Below, in pieces: positions 1 through 7,606 of a stretch of DNA of 64,000 nucleotides. Source of the stretch: CAUZJF01 sp965248605 (lineage in GTDB: Bacteria > Chloroflexota > Dehalococcoidia > Lucifugimonadales > CAUZJF01); assembly GCA_965248605.1 (NCBI GenBank), contig CBDFJV010000007.1, positions 1,860,001-1,924,000 on the forward strand, written 5' to 3'. The position numbers and the translations under genes are program-made. Under the pieces are notes generated by a model. That model searched no databases. It was given only the letters and a program-made list of their open reading frames with translations, and had not been told where the DNA came from. Each line of letters opens with the position of its first letter. The first letter of the stretch is position 1.

Positions 1-99
1 AGAATAACGGCTCCCCGCGATTCCGGGCCAAGCCCCCCACTTTGGTCTGGGCGGCAGCCTGGCGGGGGTTACGGACTTCCCAACACAGCAAAAGACCTA

Positions 100-163
100 T
101 TGCGGGCCTACGTGAATTTCTCTAGGGATAACACCCTAGGCGTCTAGGTTCAGAGGCCCGCAA
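100..163 (+). other. Possible structured RNA or hairpin upstream of acyP
   Basis: The first 270 bases hold no convincing gene. Within them a perfect 10-bp inverted repeat (100-109 with 154-163, TTGCGGGCCT) encloses a second hairpin (CTAGGG at 122-127 with CCCTAG at 134-139), so an RNA could fold into a branched structure. No T-run follows, so it does not look like a simple terminator. I do not recognise an RNA family; it may be the end of a structured RNA whose start lies outside the window, or a leader of acyP. Confidence 0.3.
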
Positions 164-270
164 CAGGCTGACTTGTATTATACAGGTTGAGGGGTCTTCG
201 CGCATTAGCCTGCCGGACTCACCGCCGACCCGGTTGCCGAAGGGGCGCCACGCGACAGAGGTGACTAACC

Positions 271-567
271 ATGGATCGCGGTAGCGAGGAAGATTCGGTC
301 AGGATGCGCGCCCTCGTGCGCGCACGTGTGCAGGGCGTCTTCTTTCGGGACTTCGCATATCGAAGGGCGGCGGCGATTGACCTGGTGGGTTTAGTACGGA
401 ACCTGTCAGACGGAAGGACCGTTGAGGTCATTTCCGAAGGTCCTGAGATAGCGCTTAAAGACTTCTTGGGACACCTTCGACAGGGCCCGCCTGCGTCCTA
501 CGTCGACGACATAGACGTTGAGTGGACCCCGGCAACCGGAGATTTCACTTCGTTTCGGGTTGAGTAA
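271..567 (+). CDS. acyP: Acylphosphatase
   Basis: This 98-residue protein has the size and both signatures of acylphosphatases, which hydrolyse the carboxyl-phosphate bond of acyl phosphates in the cytosol. The phosphate-binding loop VQGVFFR carries the catalytic arginine near residue 27, and VRNLSDGRTVEV supplies the catalytic asparagine near residue 45. The start at 271 is backed by AGAGGTG seven bases upstream; a second in-frame ATG at 304 would remove only a non-conserved N-terminal tail. It stands alone and converges on the NHL-protein gene. Assignment is by family motifs; the physiological substrate is unknown. Confidence 0.9.
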   Translation: MDRGSEEDSVRMRALVRARVQGVFFRDFAYRRAAAIDLVGLVRNLSDGRTVEVISEGPEIALKDFLGHLRQGPPASYVDDIDVEWTPATGDFTSFRVE

Positions 568-590
568 GGAACGGCCTCTATGCTGTCCCG

Positions 591-1547
591 CTAGGCGGTC
601 CTTTTGAGCTTCCGGAGGCTTCTGCGTTCAATCGGCGGGTCCATGAAACGGCCACCGCCATCTATCGAGTAGGTGACCTCGCCGACGTAGACGTCGAGGT
701 TCGAGTCAACGGCCACGGCGTGCGGGGCGATGAATCGGCCCGTCTCCTCGCCGACCTCGGCGTCGCCGAGCCTAGCAAGTTGCTTGCCTTCGAGGCTCCA
801 GATGCTGACCCGATGGCCGAGTCCATCTGGTGGGCTGGCCACGCCTTCGGATTTCAGCTCGCCGATGTAGATGTTGCCGTCGGGCCCGAGGGTCATTCCA
901 CATGGGCGGAAGACGTTGTTCCACATCGTGATGAAGCGGCCGTCAGCATCGAAGACCTGTACCCGATGGCACTCCCGGTCCGCGACGTAGACCTTGTCCT
1001 CTGCGTCGACCACGATGTTGTGCGGGTAGATGAACTGCCCGGGGTCGATACCCGGCTCGCCCCAGGACAGAGCGTGCTCACCTTCGGGTGTGTACTTATG
1101 GACGCGGGAGTTGCCGTACCCATCGCTAACGAAGATGTCGCCAGTGTTCGGCGAGACCGCGACGTGAGTGGGCCTGTTGAACGGTTTGCCGCTCCACATC
1201 TCGGCAGGTTTGTACGGAACACCGATAGTTAAGGCGAGCCGTCCGTCCGAACTGAACTTGGTGATGGTATGCGTGCCCACGTCGGCGCAGTAGATTGAGT
1301 CGTCGGGGCCGATATGTATACCATGGGAGAAGTCGCTGAAGACGCCTCCTCCGAAGCTCCTGCGGAAGGTCCCGTCGGGTCCGAACACCAGCACTTCGGA
1401 CTTGTCGTTGCGGGTGAGGACGTGTACCTCGTCCTTGGAGTTCACGGCGACCCCAGGACACTCGAGCAGCCGGACACCATCGGGGAGCTGCTCCCACGAG
1501 TCCAGCGCCTCGTAGTTATAGTTTCCGCTGCGCAACGTTACGGTCAT
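591..1547 (-). CDS. NHL-repeat six-bladed beta-propeller protein
   Basis: The 318-residue product contains repeated NHL blades of the type PHNIVVDAEDKVYVADRE, RPTHVAVSPNTGDIFVSDG, GMTLGPDGNIYIGEL and PHAVAVDSNLDVYVGEV. This is the layout of peptidyl-alpha-hydroxyglycine alpha-amidating-lyase-like or other NHL beta-propellers. No signal peptide is visible, so a cytosolic location is likely. Its start codon overlaps the stop of the phosphotriesterase-like gene by four bases (ATGA type), so the two were probably translated as a coupled pair. The propeller may bind or hydrolyse a small molecule in the same catabolic step as the phosphotriesterase-like enzyme, but no substrate can be deduced. Confidence 0.8.
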   Translation of the reverse strand: MTVTLRSGNYNYEALDSWEQLPDGVRLLECPGVAVNSKDEVHVLTRNDKSEVLVFGPDGTFRRSFGGGVFSDFSHGIHIGPDDSIYCADVGTHTITKFSSDGRLALTIGVPYKPAEMWSGKPFNRPTHVAVSPNTGDIFVSDGYGNSRVHKYTPEGEHALSWGEPGIDPGQFIYPHNIVVDAEDKVYVADRECHRVQVFDADGRFITMWNNVFRPCGMTLGPDGNIYIGELKSEGVASPPDGLGHRVSIWSLEGKQLARLGDAEVGEETGRFIAPHAVAVDSNLDVYVGEVTYSIDGGGRFMDPPIERRSLRKLKRTA

Positions 1548-2514
1548 TTTGGCTCCTTGACGTCCGGACGTCCTTCGAAGAATCTTCGCGGATTGTCGAC
1601 CACCAACGCAGTTATGTCCGCGTCGCGTGCTCCGAGCGACTTCAGCATCGGAAGCACCCGGCGAGTGATGAAGAGGTAGTTGTCAGGATTGCCGGCTTCT
1701 TTCTCGGCCCGAACGGTCGGAGGGTAGAGGCCGATGGTCGAGTCCCAGTCGTGCCCGAGCATCACCCGGTGGCCCCACCCGGCGTCGATGAGGGCTTTCA
1801 CCGTCCGGGTCCTCTCCTCCCACGAGGGCACGTGGGAAGCCCACTGAGGGTGCCTGTCCATCCCCAGCCAGACCCCGGTCTCCAGTAGCTCGACGAGTAT
1901 ATCCAAGTCGGTGGTGTCGTTGCTGTGTCCGATACATACGCGGTCCAGGTCGACTCCCTCGTCCTGGAACACGCGCACCTGCTGCAGACCGATTCGCTCT
2001 GGCGCCCAGGTGTGGGTCATTATCGGAGCACCCGTCCGATTCGAGGCACGTGAGACCGCTCTAAGCACGATCTCTTCTTGCGGTTTAACGCCGCCCGCAT
2101 CCGAAGCCGCCTTCAGGATCCCGGCCTTGATTCCGGTCCCCTCGATTCCCTCTTCGATTTCCCTGACGTACAGGTCGGCGATCTTGCCCGGATCGGCGTC
2201 CCAGAAGAACCGCGGAACGTCGAGCCACGTCCAGAGCACGCGATGATATTGACCCCGGAGCGACGTGAAACCTCTTCCTGTAGGCGCACGTCCCGTCCTT
2301 GGTCGTGGGGCGCCATGTCTACAATGGTACGGACCCCCTCCCTTCGGGCCTGCGTCAAGTCACTGACGGCTCTTTCGAGAGTCGCCTGGCGGTCGATGAA
2401 CTCCGGGAAGACGTATGGGAATCCACCGGAGCCGATAGACACGTGTTCGTGGCTGAGAGTGAATCCCATATCAGCCGTGTCGATGGGTCCCAAGACTGTG
2501 TTAACAACCGCCAT
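1544..2514 (-). pseudogene. Phosphotriesterase-family metal hydrolase, frameshifted
   Basis: Two overlapping reading frames together give one phosphotriesterase-like (PTE/PHP) protein. The N-terminal part starts at ATG 2514, preceded by GAGG, and carries the metal motif LSHEH and runs to VSRRSGVNIIACSG near 2237. The C-terminal part continues in another frame from LWTWLDVPRFFWD to 1544. It carries the bridging-lysine region (IKAGILKAASD) and the remaining ligands (APIMTHTW, VCIGHSND, MLGHDWDS). In relatives the two segments join directly, so a small deletion near 2230-2240 has shifted the frame, possibly between the CTC/TCTGG-type short repeats there. All metal ligands are intact, which suggests either a very recent mutation or a sequencing/assembly error. 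The family hydrolyses lactones or phosphoesters. Confidence 0.8.
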
Positions 2515-2632
2515 TCGATAAGCCTCGTCGTTGAAGCGGGCCATCTGGCCAGCTCTTCGCCGGATGGAGAACCCGGCGACGGCATTCTACCGTTATCACA
2601 AGCCGGCCTCCAGAGGCCACTTGTAGCAATCC

Positions 2633-2662
2633 TTGAAAGATGTGCCTCACTCCGGCTATAAA
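2633..2662 (+). promoter_or_regulatory. Sigma-70-type promoter for the JAMM peptidase gene
   Basis: TTGAAA at 2633-2638 and TATAAA at 2657-2662 are separated by 18 bases. Transcription would start near 2669, downstream of the upstream-most TTG codon of the reading frame, which supports the later TTG start at 2695. Confidence 0.55.
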
Positions 2663-2694
2663 TACGTTTGGCCCGTCTGGCCAAGAGGCTCACC

Positions 2695-3105
2695 TTGCTA
2701 ACGATCGACAAGCGCTATACCGATGAGATGATCGCTCACTCCGTGGAGGAGGACCCTCTTGAATGCTGCGGGATCCTCGCCGGCGAAAACGAGGAGATCC
2801 GCCAGTCGTACCGGATCACGAACACCGCGAAGAGTCCCTATCGGTACTTGATGGACCCGCAAGAGCACCTCAACGCGGATCTCGATGCGGAGAGAAACGG
2901 GTGGCAGCTGATGGCGTTCTACCACTCCCACACCCACTCGCCGGCACACCCTTCGCCGACCGACGTGAGGATGGCGCTCCAGAGCGGCTATTTCGATTTC
3001 TATTACGTCCTGGTGTCGCTGGAGAACAAAGAAGACCCGGACATCCGTGTGTACAATATCAGCGAGGCGGGCGAGATCGAGGAGCGCGAATTCCGAATCG
3101 CGTGA
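2695..3105 (+). CDS. M67-family (JAMM/MPN+) metallopeptidase
   Basis: The 136-residue product is a minimal JAB/MPN+ domain protein. The zinc signature H-x-H-x7-S-x2-D is complete in HSHTHSPAHPSPTD (about residues 81-94), and the upstream acidic residue lies in the DPLECCGIL segment. Bacterial members cut isopeptide or peptide bonds of ubiquitin-like sulfur carriers such as ThiS/MoaD-type proteins, or act in siderophore and cysteine biosynthesis. I start it at TTG 2695 because AAGAGG (2682-2687) lies seven bases upstream and the predicted promoter would not include the TTG at 2668. No sulfur-carrier gene is adjacent, so the substrate is unknown. Confidence 0.8.
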   Translation: MLTIDKRYTDEMIAHSVEEDPLECCGILAGENEEIRQSYRITNTAKSPYRYLMDPQEHLNADLDAERNGWQLMAFYHSHTHSPAHPSPTDVRMALQSGYFDFYYVLVSLENKEDPDIRVYNISEAGEIEEREFRIA

Positions 3106-3133
3106 GTCATCCGACTAGGAACCACGGCGGTTT

Positions 3134-3239
3134 GTCATTCCGAGGGTAGTGAGGAATCTACGAGATATCCCATTGGCAGAGGTCTTCCGCAACCGCGATG
3201 ATCTTACATTCTTCAATCGCCGCGCTCAATCAGAATGAC
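3134..3239. repeat. Dispersed intergenic repeat (GTCATTC...GAATGAC ends)
   Basis: The segment begins GTCATTCCGAG followed by GAGGAATCTA and ends CAGAATGAC, so its tips are inverted repeats. A related, more complete copy lies at 54928-55028. It fills the gap between the JAMM peptidase gene and the terminator at 3375 and has no coding potential. Confidence 0.55.
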
Positions 3240-3374
3240 AGGCGGGCTGGGTGTCGTCGGTGAAGCACCCATGACCCTGCGCTTCAACCTATTAGCTCGA
3301 GCCCGATTCACGGCTCCCTGAATCCGCCTGACTTTGCGGTGCCGTAGTACTGATTAAGGGCCCCCCCTTGAAGC

Positions 3375-3438
3375 GGCGGTGCCCGGTCAGACCCAGCGAT
3401 GAGGAAGGAGCTGGGCGCTAACCGGGCACCGCCTTTTT
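3375..3438 (+). terminator. Strong hairpin with T-run (terminator or short RNA)
   Basis: A perfect 13-bp stem (GGCGGTGCCCGGT at 3375-3387 with ACCGGGCACCGCC at 3421-3433) is followed by TTTTT. An inner stem (CCCAGC with GCTGGG) presents a purine-rich loop containing GAGGAAGGA. It sits just upstream of the PDZ-protein gene. It may end upstream transcription, attenuate the downstream gene, or be the end of a small RNA. Confidence 0.65.
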
Positions 3439-3478
3439 GCGTTGTAAGTATCTGAGAACGAGACAGGAGGCCTACGCG

Positions 3479-4540
3479 ATGAAGAGACTGGGTGCGGCGA
3501 TCTTCGTATCCGCAGCAGTGCTGTTTGTAGCCGCCGGAGCGGCGATGTGGACTAACTCGACGTGGGCGGCTGAACGATCGGAGACCGTGGCTCCGCCCGT
3601 CCAGTTGTTGAAGGCAGGTGATCCGGACGACGAAGACGCCGACAAGACGCCATATGTCGGCATCCGAATTCATACGGTCTCTTCAGAAGAAGCTAAAGAG
3701 CTAGGGGTCTCGGGCCCAGTGCGGGTGCTTGGGGTTGACGAAAACGGGCCTGCGAGCGGTCTGCTCGAGGCGGGCGACGTGATTGTCTCGGTCGGCGGGG
3801 TCACCGTTACGACCTCGAGGCACGTGGTCCGTATCGTACAGGCGACGGATCCCGGTGAGATACTGTCGTTCACGGTAGTTCGAGACGGCAACACCGAGGT
3901 CGTGGACGTAGAGGTTGGCGAGCGTGACGTCAAGGCCGCAGCCCGGCTGCACTTTGCGTTGCCGCATCAACTCCCGGGCCCATTGCAGGGACTCCTTCAC
4001 AACCTGAACACCGGAGTCGCCAGAGCCGAAATCGTGGTCCACGCCGACGGAGGATTCGAGACCCTGCGAGCCGTAGCGGGGACTATGAGCAACATCGACG
4101 TTGAGAACGGCACCTTCGACCTGAGCCCGGAGGACGGCTCCGACGCGATCTCGTACCAGATCTCGGACGAGACAGTCGTTCTCAGCACGCACAATGATCT
4201 GGGAGGCTTGAACGAAACGGACAGGACATGGGTGGTCGACGTCGACAGCAACGTGAAGCTTGTCACACAGGGCCAGATGCCGTTTGGGCCGCAACCGGGC
4301 GGGCAGGGTTTCTTCCACCCATTCGGCGGTTCGCAACTTTTGCCGCACGGCGGCGGGCTGACGTTCCCGTTCGGCGGTCCTCCCGCCACAAAATTCCGGT
4401 TCGAGCGAACGGTCCCTCGAGAGTACCTCGAGCGGCTTGACGACCTCGGACACGACATCCCGGCCAGACTCAGGGAGATGCTGGAGAGGCTGGAGAGAGA
4501 GCGCGCCAGTGTCTCCGAATTGAACGGTCAAGTGCAGTAG
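3479..4540 (+). CDS. Exported PDZ-domain protein
   Basis: The 353-residue product starts with a signal peptide or N-terminal anchor (MKRLGAAIFVSAAVLF, hydrophobic to about residue 27). A PDZ domain follows at about 45-140, with YVGIRIHTV, GPASGLLEAGDVIVSVGG and a closing DVEVGE. The middle third is a beta-rich region (about 175-265) that I do not recognise with certainty but which resembles DUF5666-type folds. Next comes a Gly/Pro/Phe-rich linker, then a C-terminal charged helix (about 315-345) that may form a coiled coil. There is no protease domain, so it is a substrate-binding or scaffold protein outside the membrane. ATG 3479 is chosen because AGGAGG lies eight bases upstream. Confidence 0.75.
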   Translation: MKRLGAAIFVSAAVLFVAAGAAMWTNSTWAAERSETVAPPVQLLKAGDPDDEDADKTPYVGIRIHTVSSEEAKELGVSGPVRVLGVDENGPASGLLEAGDVIVSVGGVTVTTSRHVVRIVQATDPGEILSFTVVRDGNTEVVDVEVGERDVKAAARLHFALPHQLPGPLQGLLHNLNTGVARAEIVVHADGGFETLRAVAGTMSNIDVENGTFDLSPEDGSDAISYQISDETVVLSTHNDLGGLNETDRTWVVDVDSNVKLVTQGQMPFGPQPGGQGFFHPFGGSQLLPHGGGLTFPFGGPPATKFRFERTVPREYLERLDDLGHDIPARLREMLERLERERASVSELNGQVQ

Positions 4541-4567
4541 GACCAATCTTCAGCGAACGCACCACGA

Positions 4568-4604
4568 AAAGGCCCCGCGACAACGGCGGGGCCTTTCTCT
4601 TTTC
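4568..4604 (+). terminator. Rho-independent terminator
   Basis: AAAGGCCCCGC (4568-4578) pairs perfectly with GCGGGGCCTTT (4586-4596), followed by a T/C-rich tail. It lies 28 bases after the stop of the PDZ-protein gene. Confidence 0.85.
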
Positions 4605-4812
4605 CGGCCCCCGCGGCGGATGTTTAAGCCAGCTACAATCTGGGTTGACAGTCCCGGTAAGATATAGAGCGCCGCGCGACGGCGGAGGCCCGCTTGGACG
4701 GCATTAGCGACCGTGCGACCGATCGACGTCGGCCCCGGACCGAAGATGTTTTCTGGAGAGTCCTGAAGCAGGCCACCGCAGTTCCGACCCCCAGCACAAG
4801 GAGAGACCAGGA

Positions 4813-6921
4813 ATGACCCAGACCAACGAAGTTAGCGAAGCCGAGATCGCTGCCCATTGGAAGGAAGAGGACTCAATTAGCCCGAGTCCCGAGTTTGTCG
4901 CACAGGCAAATATGTCCGATCCGGCGGTGTTCGACCGCTTCTCCGAGCAGAACTTTCCTGAGTACTTCACGGAATACGCGGACCTTCTCAGCTGGGACCA
5001 GAAGTGGCACACAACGGTTGACACGTCGAACCCGCCGTTCTGGAAGTGGTGGGTAGGGGGTAAGCTCAACGCCAGTTACAACTGCGTGGACAGGCACCTT
5101 GAGCAGTACGGAGACAAGGCCGCTTTCATCTGGGTCTCCGAGGTCGAGGACGAACCCGACCAGGTTGTTACGTATCGCGATCTGTGGGTGAGGGTAAATG
5201 AGTTCGCAGCACTCCTCCGGGACTTCGCTGGGGTCAAAGCGGGAGATCGGGTAACGCTTCACATGCCTATGACCCCGGATCTACCGATAACGATGCTGGC
5301 CTGCGCGCGGCTCGGAGTCGTCCATTCCCAGGTCTTCGGCGGGTTTAGCGGTACCGCGTGCGGGGACCGGATCGTCGATTCCGAGAGCCAGGTCCTCATA
5401 ACGATGGACGCGTACTGGAGAAACGGCCAGCTGCTGGACCATAAAGTCAAGGCCGACGAAGCCGTCGAACAAGCCGGTAAGGGCGGCGGGAAGGTCGACA
5501 AGGTCCTGGTCTGGCGGCGCTATCCCGGCAAGTACTCGGCCAAGACCCCGATGGTCGAGGGGCGAGACTACTTCGTCGACGACCTGCTGACGGACTATCA
5601 GGGCGAGAAAGTCGACCCGGTCTCGATGCCGGCTGAGGCCCCCTTGTTCCTGATGTACACCAGCGGAACGACTGCGAAGCCCAAAGGCTGCCAGCACAGC
5701 ACCGGTGGGTACCTCTCGTACGTCGCGGGGACCTCGAAGTACTACCAGGACATCCACCCAGAGGACGTGTACTGGTGTTTCGCGGACATAGGTTGGATTA
5801 CCGGCCACTCCTACATCGTGTACGGTCCGTTGTCGGTCGCTGCGACGAGCGTGATGTACGAAGGCGTCCCCACCTTCCCCGACCCGGGACGGCCCTGGAG
5901 GATAGCCGAGAGGCTTGGAGTAAATATCTTCCACACAGCGCCGACCACGATCCGTATGTTGAGGAAGACCGGGCCAGACGAACCCGCCAAATACGACTAC
6001 AAGTTCAAGCATATGACGACGGTCGGCGAGCCCATCGAGCCTGAGGTCTGGAGGTGGTACTACGACGTTGTCGGCAAGGGGAAGGCCGCCATCGTCGATA
6101 CATGGTGGCAGACCGAGACGGGCGGGTTCATCGGCACAACTCTGCCGGGCCTCCAGGACATGAAGCCGGGGAGCTGCGGTCCCGGTGCGCTGGGCATCTA
6201 TGGCGTGATCTATGACGAGGACGGCAACGAAGTCGAAGCAGGGAGCGGCAAAGGCGGCAACATCTGCATCAGGAACCCGTGGCCCGGCTTCATGCAGACA
6301 ATCTGGGGCGACCCGGACCGGTTCGTTTCCACATACTTCCAGAAGTACAACAGGGACCCGGACAGTAAGGACTGGCACGACTGGCCATATTTCACCGGCG
6401 ACGGGGCCATGCAGGCGGCTGACGGCTACTTCCGTATCGTCGGAAGGGTGGACGACGTGATCAACGTTGCCGGCCACAGGCTGGGCACCAAGGAGCTGGA
6501 GTCGGCTGCCCTGACCGTCGAGGAGGTGGGCGAGGCGGCCGCAGTGCCGGCGTACGACGAGCTAAAGGGCCGCGTCCCCGAGGTGTTCGTGTCTCTCAAG
6601 CCCGGGTACGAAGCGGGCCCCGAGGTCGAGGAGCGTGTGAAGAAGGCCACCGCTCAGATCATCGGTCCCATCGCCAGGCCGGCGCATGTCTGGGTGACTA
6701 ACGACCTGCCGAAGACGCGGTCGGGGAAGATCATGCGACGAGTGATCGCCTCGATCTCGAACTTCATCGACGTCGGGGACACAACTACGCTGGCCAACCC
6801 AGAGGTCGTGGAGGAGATACGGATTGCGGTCCAGAAGGCGAAAGTGGACGCGGGGGTCGTGCCCAAGAATGTTCCTCAAGAGGTCATCAACGAGATCCGT
6901 CGGTTCGGCGAGAACGAATAA
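4813..6921 (+). CDS. acs: AMP-forming acetyl/acyl-CoA synthetase
   Basis: The 702-residue protein is a full-length ANL-superfamily CoA ligase that activates a short carboxylic acid with ATP and CoA in the cytosol. The N-terminal ACAS domain has NPPFWKWWVGGKLNASYNC. The adenylate-forming motif YTSGTTAKPKG lies near residue 282. WWQTETGG (near 435) carries the tryptophan typical of acetate-specific enzymes, DGYFRIVGRVDDVINVAGHR is the hinge/A8 region, and PKTRSGKIMRR near 635 holds the catalytic, acetylatable lysine. Length slightly exceeds typical Acs (about 650) because of insertions. GGAGAG precedes the ATG. It is monocistronic, downstream of a terminator. Acetate is the likely substrate, propionate an alternative. 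Confidence 0.88.
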   Translation: MTQTNEVSEAEIAAHWKEEDSISPSPEFVAQANMSDPAVFDRFSEQNFPEYFTEYADLLSWDQKWHTTVDTSNPPFWKWWVGGKLNASYNCVDRHLEQYGDKAAFIWVSEVEDEPDQVVTYRDLWVRVNEFAALLRDFAGVKAGDRVTLHMPMTPDLPITMLACARLGVVHSQVFGGFSGTACGDRIVDSESQVLITMDAYWRNGQLLDHKVKADEAVEQAGKGGGKVDKVLVWRRYPGKYSAKTPMVEGRDYFVDDLLTDYQGEKVDPVSMPAEAPLFLMYTSGTTAKPKGCQHSTGGYLSYVAGTSKYYQDIHPEDVYWCFADIGWITGHSYIVYGPLSVAATSVMYEGVPTFPDPGRPWRIAERLGVNIFHTAPTTIRMLRKTGPDEPAKYDYKFKHMTTVGEPIEPEVWRWYYDVVGKGKAAIVDTWWQTETGGFIGTTLPGLQDMKPGSCGPGALGIYGVIYDEDGNEVEAGSGKGGNICIRNPWPGFMQTIWGDPDRFVSTYFQKYNRDPDSKDWHDWPYFTGDGAMQAADGYFRIVGRVDDVINVAGHRLGTKELESAALTVEEVGEAAAVPAYDELKGRVPEVFVSLKPGYEAGPEVEERVKKATAQIIGPIARPAHVWVTNDLPKTRSGKIMRRVIASISNFIDVGDTTTLANPEVVEEIRIAVQKAKVDAGVVPKNVPQEVINEIRRFGENE

Positions 6922-7196
6922 GGCACGTCCGGGCAGGGACAGGTCGCCGCTTTCTGAAGAGTCACGGGCTTGTGGATACTGGCTCACCGGGCGTTGGCGC
7001 GGCGGCGCTGACGCGGTGGCGGCCTCAGACACCGAGGGCGTGTCGAAGACACTAGTGGCGACGATACCAGGCACGGCAGGACGGCGAGCTGCTTCTCGGA
7101 CAGTTCGTTCGAGTCCGACTGGGGGTCGCTACCCATTTGTGCAAGTCCTCCTCGGGGATCGCGGTGCGTTGACGATAGGTGGGGTGCCAAAAAAAA

Positions 7197-7343
7197 TTAC
7201 TTCCGTTGCATACCGTAGCAAACTGTTGCATTCATATCTGGGGGTTGCAACACCTGGGCGGGGGAATGCAACAGGTGGGGGACGGGGTGGAGGATACGGA
7301 GTACCGGGTACGGATGGTCGATTTCGGCGGTTGTCTTTTGCAT
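7197..7343 (-). CDS. Candidate 48-residue small protein
   Basis: The reading frame starts at ATG 7343 with AGGAGAG seven bases upstream and ends at TAA 7197-7199, directly followed by a run of T on the minus strand. It lies about 65 bases downstream of a consensus-like minus-strand promoter (7415-7443), and its leader can form a GGGGAC/GTCCCC hairpin. The peptide begins MQKTTAEIDHPYP and contains no motif I recognise. The combination of promoter, ribosome site and T-run is the only support. The DNA also resembles low-complexity intergenic sequence, so it may be a non-coding transcript or chance. Confidence 0.3.
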   Translation of the reverse strand: MQKTTAEIDHPYPVLRILHPVPHLLHSPAQVLQPPDMNATVCYGMQRK

Positions 7344-7414
7344 TGTCGCTCTCCTGGTGCTGTGTCGGGTGACCAGAAACAAAGGGGGACAGCCTGTGGG
7401 GTCCCCTCGTCTAC

Positions 7415-7443
7415 ATTATAGTACATGCGTTCTGGTCAATCAA
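7415..7443 (-). promoter_or_regulatory. Consensus-like sigma-70 promoter, minus strand
   Basis: On the minus strand TTGATT (7443-7438) and TATAAT (7420-7415) are exactly 17 bases apart. Transcription would start near 7408 and enter the candidate small gene at 7343. Confidence 0.5.
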
Positions 7444-7606
7444 GAGATGGTTCGACAAGCTCACCATGAGGGGACGGAGGCGGCGGAGCGGACAGGGCAC
7501 GCACAGTGCGCTGCCCCAGCGATCGTTCGGCGCCTGGGGCGCGGGCGCATGTCCCGATGCCTCATCGGGACGCCCCTACAGCTTGTCGCCGCATCGTAGG
7601 TAGCAG

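Larger units (their letters stand above)
6922..7606. other. Long intergenic region with a candidate minus-strand transcript
   Basis: This 685-base gap has no conserved plus-strand gene. It holds four TTGCA/TGCAA motifs between about 7200 and 7272, a hairpin (GGGGAC 7385-7390 with GTCCCC 7401-7406), a good minus-strand promoter and a short minus-strand reading frame, listed separately. Part of the left side looks like degenerate intergenic repeat, and 7447-7475 resembles the dispersed 'ttcgacaagctcacc' repeat. Confidence 0.5.

Noticed and set aside
122..139. Sequence resembling the first part of a homing endonuclease (I-SceI) site
   Set aside because: Only the first 11 bases match and the segment is better explained as the inner hairpin CTAGGG/CCCTAG.
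3381..3425. Resemblance to the bacterial SRP RNA core (GGTCAG ... GGAAGGA)
   Set aside because: The conserved AGCAG side of the core loop is missing and the helix spacing differs; a terminator hairpin fits better.
5281..6477. Long open frame antisense to the acetyl-CoA synthetase gene
   Set aside because: It is a GC-driven shadow of the acs gene with no family motif or ribosome site.
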